From the NCBI RefSeq assembly GCF_030272615.1, contig NC_081412.1, positions 104,644,796 through 104,708,795 of the forward strand: a stretch of DNA of 64,000 nucleotides. The letters are read 5' to 3'. The notes below the pieces were generated by a model that saw nothing but the letters and a program-made list of their open reading frames with translations, was not told the origin of the DNA and searched no databases. Position numbers and translations under genes: made by a program. Source of the DNA: Cryptomeria japonica. Lineage: Eukaryota > Streptophyta > Pinopsida > Cupressales > Cupressaceae. This document shows positions 57,969 through 64,000 of the stretch, piece by piece. Numbering within the stretch: position 1 is the first letter of the stretch; every line of letters starts with the position of its first letter.

Positions 57969-60091
57969 TGATGCAAAGGTCGGTAGGGGAAGCACACTTA
58001 AGCCCTAAATCTATCCTTTTGCAGATGATCAAACTGTTTGTTCACTCTGAGCCAGTGAACAATGTCACCTTACTTAGCATGTTAATGCTAATGGCTGACA
58101 AGCCAAATTAGAAAAACATGGAAATACTCAAACCCTTTAGTTTAGGGAGTGGATAGGGCTCCCTATCTTGTTTCATAAGTTCTTTGATTAACCAAGTTGA
58201 TTCCCAATGGCTCCTAGACCCACAACACCCAAGTGTTACAATACTACCATGCCAGACTGAATTTAGCTCGTACCCCTCCAAACACTATTTTCTACAAAAT
58301 AGCCTCATCTCTTCCAAAGGATGAAGAAAAAAACTTCAGATCCGAGTACCCTTTATTGAGTACTTTTAGATTCTGAAAGGACAGGATCCTACTCCTTTTG
58401 TACACCCTTGAACTCCTCTCGGCTAGACAAGCCTAATAGGGGTAACTGGGTTTGTTTCTGAAGCAACAAGCTGCAAAAGAATTCACAAGGCTAAATACAC
58501 CTTAAGTTCAGGTCTAAGGATGCTCCTGCACACACAATCCAACCTTGGATTGGTTCAGTCCACTGTCGGAGTCCTTCTGCACTCCTACTTCCTAAATTTT
58601 GAGACCAAGCACATGGGCATGCTTAGCCTAGGGTATGGTGTGGAACCTAAGTGCTGACACTTCCCAGGCTGCAACTACCAGTGTCCTAATGTATATTTCT
58701 CTAACTTGAACTCCCCTAATGGTCGTTGTTGTCCAGTGTAGGAATCTCAAGTTAGAGCCATTGTTAGATGAAACCTTGATTTCACTTTACCTTGGTTGTC
58801 AGAATAGAAGAGAAGAATTTTTGACTCAGATGTGTCCACCTAGATCCTAGGTCAATTTGAGAACAATTTGAATTACACAATTTTTGCCTTCATGCCCGTG
58901 CCAAGTCCTACCAATGCAAATTATTGATTTTCAACACTTAAAAGATGTTATGTGAAACCTACAACTATATTTTTGTCCACACCAAAAGATCACATTACAT
59001 TTGTTGAATCAATCTCCCCTGTTGGAAATGATTCACACTTGTTAAAATAAGTCTCCACCAACGTCCTCAACTGAAATTCAAATCGGTCTAGCCATTGGAA
59101 GGAGTTGGGAGACCGAATTCCTTTTCGATTACATTTTCTGGTAGTTGTCAACTTCCATCGGGTCATTGGCATAGGTCAAAAACATGACCTTAGATGCCCG
59201 ATGAAATATTTTACAATCATGTGGTTCTATCGGGTCATCGAGTTAACTCAAAAATAGTGCTCCCAATGTCTGATCACAACTCTTCCAGTGGTGCGCTCCT
59301 ATCGGGTCTTCGAAGTATCTCAAAAATTCTCCACCCAATGTTCGATGAAATGTCCTCAAGGTGGTTCCTATCAGGTCTTTGGATTAGCTCAAAAACTCTC
59401 CACTTGATGTCCAATGAAATGTCCTCAAGGTGGTGTGCTTTTCCATCGGCTCTTTAGGATAACTTCAAGTGTTCTTTGTCAATGCCCGATAACACGTGAA
59501 CACAAGTCCTCTTTTCCATCAGGTCATCGAGATGACTTCTAGACAGTTTCTATGATTGTCAATGCCAAAACTCCAAGTGTGTTGACTTATCGGGTCATCG
59601 AGGTAAGTCAGGATCCTTGACTTCCGATCCCCAATGCCAACTCCTTCTATATGCTACTCTATCGGGTTATCGAGTGGTGCTCATAATAGTTACACCGATA
59701 CCCGATGAAAACTCCTTCAAAATGTCACCGCTCCATCAAGTTATCGGGGGGTGCTCAAAACAGCTACACCGATATGCGATGACAATTCTTCAAGAAGGCG
59801 ACTCTATCGAGATAAGTTACACCGATAGTGCAACTTTTACACCTTTTTGCAACATTTGGTGTATCGACCATTTATGCATTTTTCTGCACTCCAAAGGTTT
59901 CCAAATGAACCCTAAGAACACAAGACACACAAAAATGACTCTTCCTAGTCTACCATACATCCGTTGACCAATTTTGACCAAGTGGTTTATAGGTGTACCA
60001 ACTTGACAAATGGTCTGACAAAAATGGATCTTTATTACAACAAACATGAAAAATGGAAAAGGGGCTTCATTGTTGGGGTGCGCCTGCACCA
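57969..60091 (-). repeat. Chromovirus 5' LTR
   Basis: The plus strand runs TGATGCAAAGG to CTGCACCA. Between about 59155 and 59830 it carries the better-preserved copy of the CCCGATG/ATCGGGT array. Confidence 0.92.
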
Positions 60092-60096
60092 ATATC

Positions 60097-61068
60097 TCAA
60101 ATTTGTACTCGACTTTATCTGTGCATTTTCTCCTCCTATGACAAATGAGTGTATACACCACTGTAGCTAGATGAATGGTTATTACAATATATGTTGGAGG
60201 AGATCCAACATTACAAAAATAAAATTTGATCAAGTCACTTAGCTCCCCCTATTATCCACTACCAGCATATGCATTTTGTTGACCCTGAATGGCAATAATT
60301 TGTCTCCCCCTGAGAACCAAAACCAATATACTCCATTTGTTCTTCTTTCTTCCATTTGTCTTCTTACTGGCCTCTCCTCTAGACTACACATTATACACCC
60401 TGTTGTGCATGTTCTCTTAGCACCTCTTCTTTGTGTCATTAATTTTCTGTGGAGCAGCATTATCCCTTTATATTGTCATGATATTTCAACCTTTCATGTT
60501 TGCTTACATTGAATAACCAGTGTCCTTTTCTCCTTCATGTCTATTGCAATACTAAATCCTCATGTGGTCATATCAGTCATTCCTCATTTATGCTTTTCCA
60601 TACCTATCCTTTCTTTCTCAAATAAATTATTTGTCACAAAGGTTTATGTGGCTCATCCTTTATGCATACTCTCTTTAGGTATGAACTTCTAGCAATGAAA
60701 TGAATTTATCTCTCAACCAATGAGATTTGTTGCAATACATTTGTTTACTAATAGTTATTTGCAATCTTTTAACATGGACAATTTTATACAATGAGGACAA
60801 TCTACAATTTATTGTTCAGTAGTTGCAACATTATACATCCTTAAATATGATAGTGTGCATCTACAACCAAATGTCCTTTCACAAAGACCTTTACGCCAAC
60901 AATTTATGAACTTGATACATCACTAGAGGATAGACATATCCACTACAAGAAACCACACATATATATGTACACTCAACTAAACTCAGAATCAACTAATACA
61001 TGAACAAGTATCATCGTAAATTGTACACCCTTGCTAGGGTGGTACAACTCTACGCTTAGTTTAGCACC
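60097..61068. other. Non-coding flank, continuation of the older minus-strand region
   Basis: AGCTCCCCCTA and TCTCCCCCTGAG runs near 60240 and 60302 resemble the C-rich 3' zones of copia-type elements on the minus strand. I find no domain-bearing ORF or LTR boundary. Confidence 0.4.
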
Positions 61069-62873
61069 TGTCGTAGTGTGTTTGCATCTTGCATTTTAAT
61101 TTCCCTTTAAGCATTTAATTAATTAATTTAATCAAATATAAAGTCATATTTCATCACTTCCCACATCATAAATTTGGGCCCTTTACCCTAAGTGTGCCCC
61201 TTTTCATTTTAGTCTTCCAAAAAATCATTAAATCATAAACCCTAATTATGTCTAATTTCAACCTTTAAGGCCTGATTTTAAATACCAAAACATCTCAAAA
61301 TCAATTGTAACTTTGGGATTCACTCTAATATTATCATATCTAATGGCCCTGAAAATTTGGTGAAAAGTTGGTTGGACCATGTGCAAGTGCAATACGATCC
61401 CTGACATTTTTCTCAAAATTTTGGGAGAATAATCCTATGATATTATAATGCTTCACTCCAATAAATTGGTGGGAAATTCAAATCCTAGGCTGGCCTAAAG
61501 ACTAAATTAATATCTAGGTTTTCATACATAAGATCTCTCTTTCTTCATTTAAAGGGGTCTAATTGAATCTAAGAACTAAGATCTAGGAAAAAAGATTTTG
61601 CAGCGAGCACAACGAGCCTTATATGTAGTGAAAGAGCAGGTCTTTTGAAGCCTTCAACAATATCTATCAAGCATTCATCAAGAATTCTTTCTTCAATTTA
61701 AGGCTTTTGAAGATGTAGGAAAGCAACAAGAGATCACCAACTGAAGATTGGCTTGTAACTCTCCCTTGGGGTTGGGTATGATTTCATGTTGTTTCCATGT
61801 CTTTGTATGAGATTCATTACATCAATTTACATATTTACATTCATGCTTTGGATCACTTAGCATCATTTATTTAGAGTATTTACTTTTTTAATTACAAGCA
61901 TTTAGGGTTTACTCTTTAGGGTTGCTCTAGATTGTTTGCATTCATCATTTTAGGGTCTTGCACACACACAAGATTCATGCACACACTATTTTACTATACA
62001 AATCAGCTATTTGTTGAGGTGGAAATCACTAAAATAGGGGTTTGACTAAGGAAAAACCCTGTATAGCCACCCAAAACCTTGTTTTTAGTTATAGGTGCAA
62101 GTACAAGATCTGATCGTCATTGCAAATTTCAAGTCCGACAGAGCATACTCCTAAAGATCAAATTTGAGCATAAATCACTAGGATAGGGGTGTGGTTCCTT
62201 GGTACTCCTTGGGCACCCTGGTCTTGCATTGTGATCCTCTCTTGGCATCCTGATCCTTCTTGGGCGCCCTGATCCTACATCTTGGTCCTCTCTGGGCGTC
62301 CTGGTCCTCCTTGGGTGCCCTAGTCTTGCATCTTGGTCCTGTCTGGGCATTTTGGTCCTCCCTAGGCTCCCTGGTCCTCTCTGGGCACCCTGTTCCTATG
62401 CCTTGGTCCTCTTTGGGCACTCTAGTCCTCTTAGTTTCAAGTGAAATTTGATAAGGTGGAAGATCAAAACCTTTAGTTTGTAGTCTCTCAACTACAACTT
62501 CCTATTTGCAGAAACATGACCAGAGCATGGCACTCCTATCCAAGTTAGTTGGCTCAGTTTTTAGAATCAAGTACACATCCAAATTCCTCCCCCTTCTTTT
62601 CTTTCACTATCTTAGTTTCAAATTTGAAAGTGTATGAAATTTTAGTTCATATATACTCCATTGTTCATCTCCTAGTCTAGTTGATCAATCCTTCACATCT
62701 TATCTTCATATACAAAAAGAGGAATAGAAACCCTAAGAGATAATTCTTAGCTCTCTCTTTCTGACAATAAGTAGCCAAAGTGAGCTATCTCCCTAGGCTC
62801 TTTCGTATTCCCAATGTGTTGGCTAAAGTAGGATTATGTCCTAGCCACCCGGTCTTGCTTTTTCTCCTCCACA
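61069..62873 (+). repeat. Probable 5' LTR of a diverged gypsy-type element
   Basis: The right end (CTCCTCCACA) is followed by TTTTTGTGAACCTGACATGA, a diverged form of the primer-site region of the element at 23910. A relative of the GGACCGTG hairpin segment lies at 61305-61430, and a GGTCCT minisatellite at 62185-62445. The left end at TGTCGTAGTG is a guess, as the second LTR is outside the window. Confidence 0.55.
62185..62445. repeat. GGTCCT/GGGC minisatellite
   Basis: About a dozen degenerate units of 17-25 bp alternate CTTGGTCCTC and TTGGGCGCCCTGGTCC. It occupies the LTR as the palindromic minisatellite does in the element at 23910. Confidence 0.8.
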
Positions 62874-63245
62874 TTTTTGTGAACCTGACATGAATCCAAT
62901 CTTCTTTAATTCTGATTTATGTTCTCAGATCTGTGTTTTTTGCTATTTTAAATTTAAATTTATATTTACAAGTTTCAATTCCTTTCAAATTTCAAAAATT
63001 TAAGAGGTCAATTTTGTTAAAACCCTAATTTTTCAATTCAAAATTGAACTTGAATATAGCTTAATTTGGATCTTTAATTTCAAATCTGACTTTGGAACAC
63101 ATTTCACTCATAAATTTTATTTTCTCAATCAAAATTTAGATTTCTTTCATTGGTTAAAATTGAACATTTCCTTCTATTTTGCATATGTTATCAGTTGAAA
63201 GAGGAAAATTATTGTGATGATGCATTCATTTCATAAATGTGATAA

Positions 63246-64000
63246 TGGGTTAGCTTCCCTTGTTTAATTTTTCCATCTCTTAAAGAACCTCCTCCTATCT
63301 ATGACAACACTTTAGTGCCTAAAAGAGTTTTTACCAACCCATTCAAAACTCTCCATTGCTCTAAGGATGAAGGTTTGAAGAGTGATCTTGACAATTCTCC
63401 TAAAATGTGCCCTTCCCATCTATCTATCTTAGAGGAAGAGGATGATATCATAAACACCTTTCATAGTGTTACTTTACCTTCTTTACATGATGCCTCTCTA
63501 AGTGAAAAGGTATTGATGGACATTGACCTATCTTCTCCTAAATTTGGTCTTACCAATGGGGGCATCTTAATGCAACAAGAGGTTATGATCACTTCTTTCA
63601 AAGATCTCCTTCCTAAGCATGAATTTTTGGAAAAATATGTTCATCTCTCTCCTAAATAATACTCCCCTCATGAGGATAATTTTGTGCAAGAAGATGGTAT
63701 TGTCCCTAATTTTCCTAGTGATTGCATTTCTTCTTTTTAATTCAATAAAATTCCCACTAGAGATGATGCATTAATGAGAAATGCTTCTCCTTGCCCCAAA
63801 GCTTGTCTTGCCCATAAAGATGCCTTAGAAAAATAAGATGAAATCATCATCAAATTCCTTAATTCTCTCTCCCCTAAACATCCTATTGAACACATTTTGA
63901 GGTAAGAGGATTATTTAAACACATGTAGTGATTCTCTCCCTCCTAAGGATGAAGAATTAATGAACAATGTTATCCCTTCTCCCAAAATTGGCAATAACAT
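63246..64000 (+). pseudogene. Unknown ORF of the diverged gypsy-type element, runs off the window
   Basis: The frame is open from 63246 to a TAA at 63657, then continues in the same frame past further stops to the window end. The product is Ser/Pro/Asp/Leu-rich, with recurring words like LSPK and LPPKDEELM, which suggests internal repeats. It has no gag, knuckle or polymerase motif in the visible part. It has no clear ATG. Its place after a primer site and leader suggests it replaces or precedes gag. Confidence 0.45.

Larger units (their letters stand above)
51212..60091 (-). mobile_element. Ty3/gypsy chromovirus, 8.9 kb, inactive
   Basis: LTRs at 51212-53333 and 57969-60091 (both about 2.12 kb) flank gag, protease, RT, RNase H, integrase and a chromodomain on the minus strand. 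The flanks GTATC (51207-51211) and ATATC (60092-60096) agree at 4 of 5 bases and are taken as the duplication. The order RT-RNase H-integrase-chromodomain is diagnostic of chromoviruses. Stops, frameshifts and altered catalytic residues make it inactive. Confidence 0.93.

Overview
This is a gene-poor stretch of a large plant nuclear genome, made almost entirely of nested LTR retrotransposons in various states of decay. AT-rich spacers, iMet-type primer sites (TGGTATCAGAGC), plant Ty1/copia and Ty3/gypsy coding domains, a tRNA-type SINE and a LINE-like insert all point to a seed plant. The dense nesting suggests a giant genome, possibly a conifer; that is an inference and the species is not determined. 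I see no convincing host gene, rRNA, functional tRNA gene or CRISPR array.

Layout. 1-2911: the 3' LTR of an off-window element (23-802) sits inside a decayed copia pol (803-2230) that has its own 3' LTR at 2497. 3523-13673: a pol-less minus-strand LTR element with an unknown ORF. It hosts a 333-bp TRIM whose LTRs contain tRNA-like sequence (5146-5478) and a complete copia element (5811-12515, TSD GTATG). 13796-15690: a solo LTR (TSD TATAC) hosting a LINE-like insert with an ~18-bp TSD. 16411-19862: a 1.73-kb tandem duplication carrying SINE-like sequence. 21220-21357: microsatellites. 21574-35086: a pol-less LTR element (TSD TGAAT) with a multi-zinc-knuckle ORF1 and a long ORF2, split by a gag/protease-only gypsy-type element (23910-31815, TSD GAAAT). 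35396-35810: a LINE ORF1 remnant. About 36000-48080: an old copia element split by a second pol-less two-ORF element on the minus strand (38197-45969, TSD ATCAT). 48094-51211: an older minus-strand LTR region. 51212-60091: a minus-strand chromovirus with ~2.1-kb LTRs. 61069-64000: the 5' part of another gypsy-type element.

How the parts relate. The copia element carries gag, protease, integrase, RT and RNase H, all with premature stops. The pol-less elements have no enzymes, but share with the copia elements the 2-nt LTR-to-PBS spacing, the same primer, a C-rich LTR-end motif and the same style of purine tract. They therefore look like parasites of copia machinery. Most premature stops, and several lost catalytic aspartates, are what C-to-T or G-to-A change would give, as expected from methylated, silenced DNA.

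Most unusual items: the TRIM with tRNA-like LTRs; the two-ORF pol-less family, seen in two diverged copies with alignable proteins; and a hairpin motif repeated through the LTR and leader of the gag-only gypsy element.
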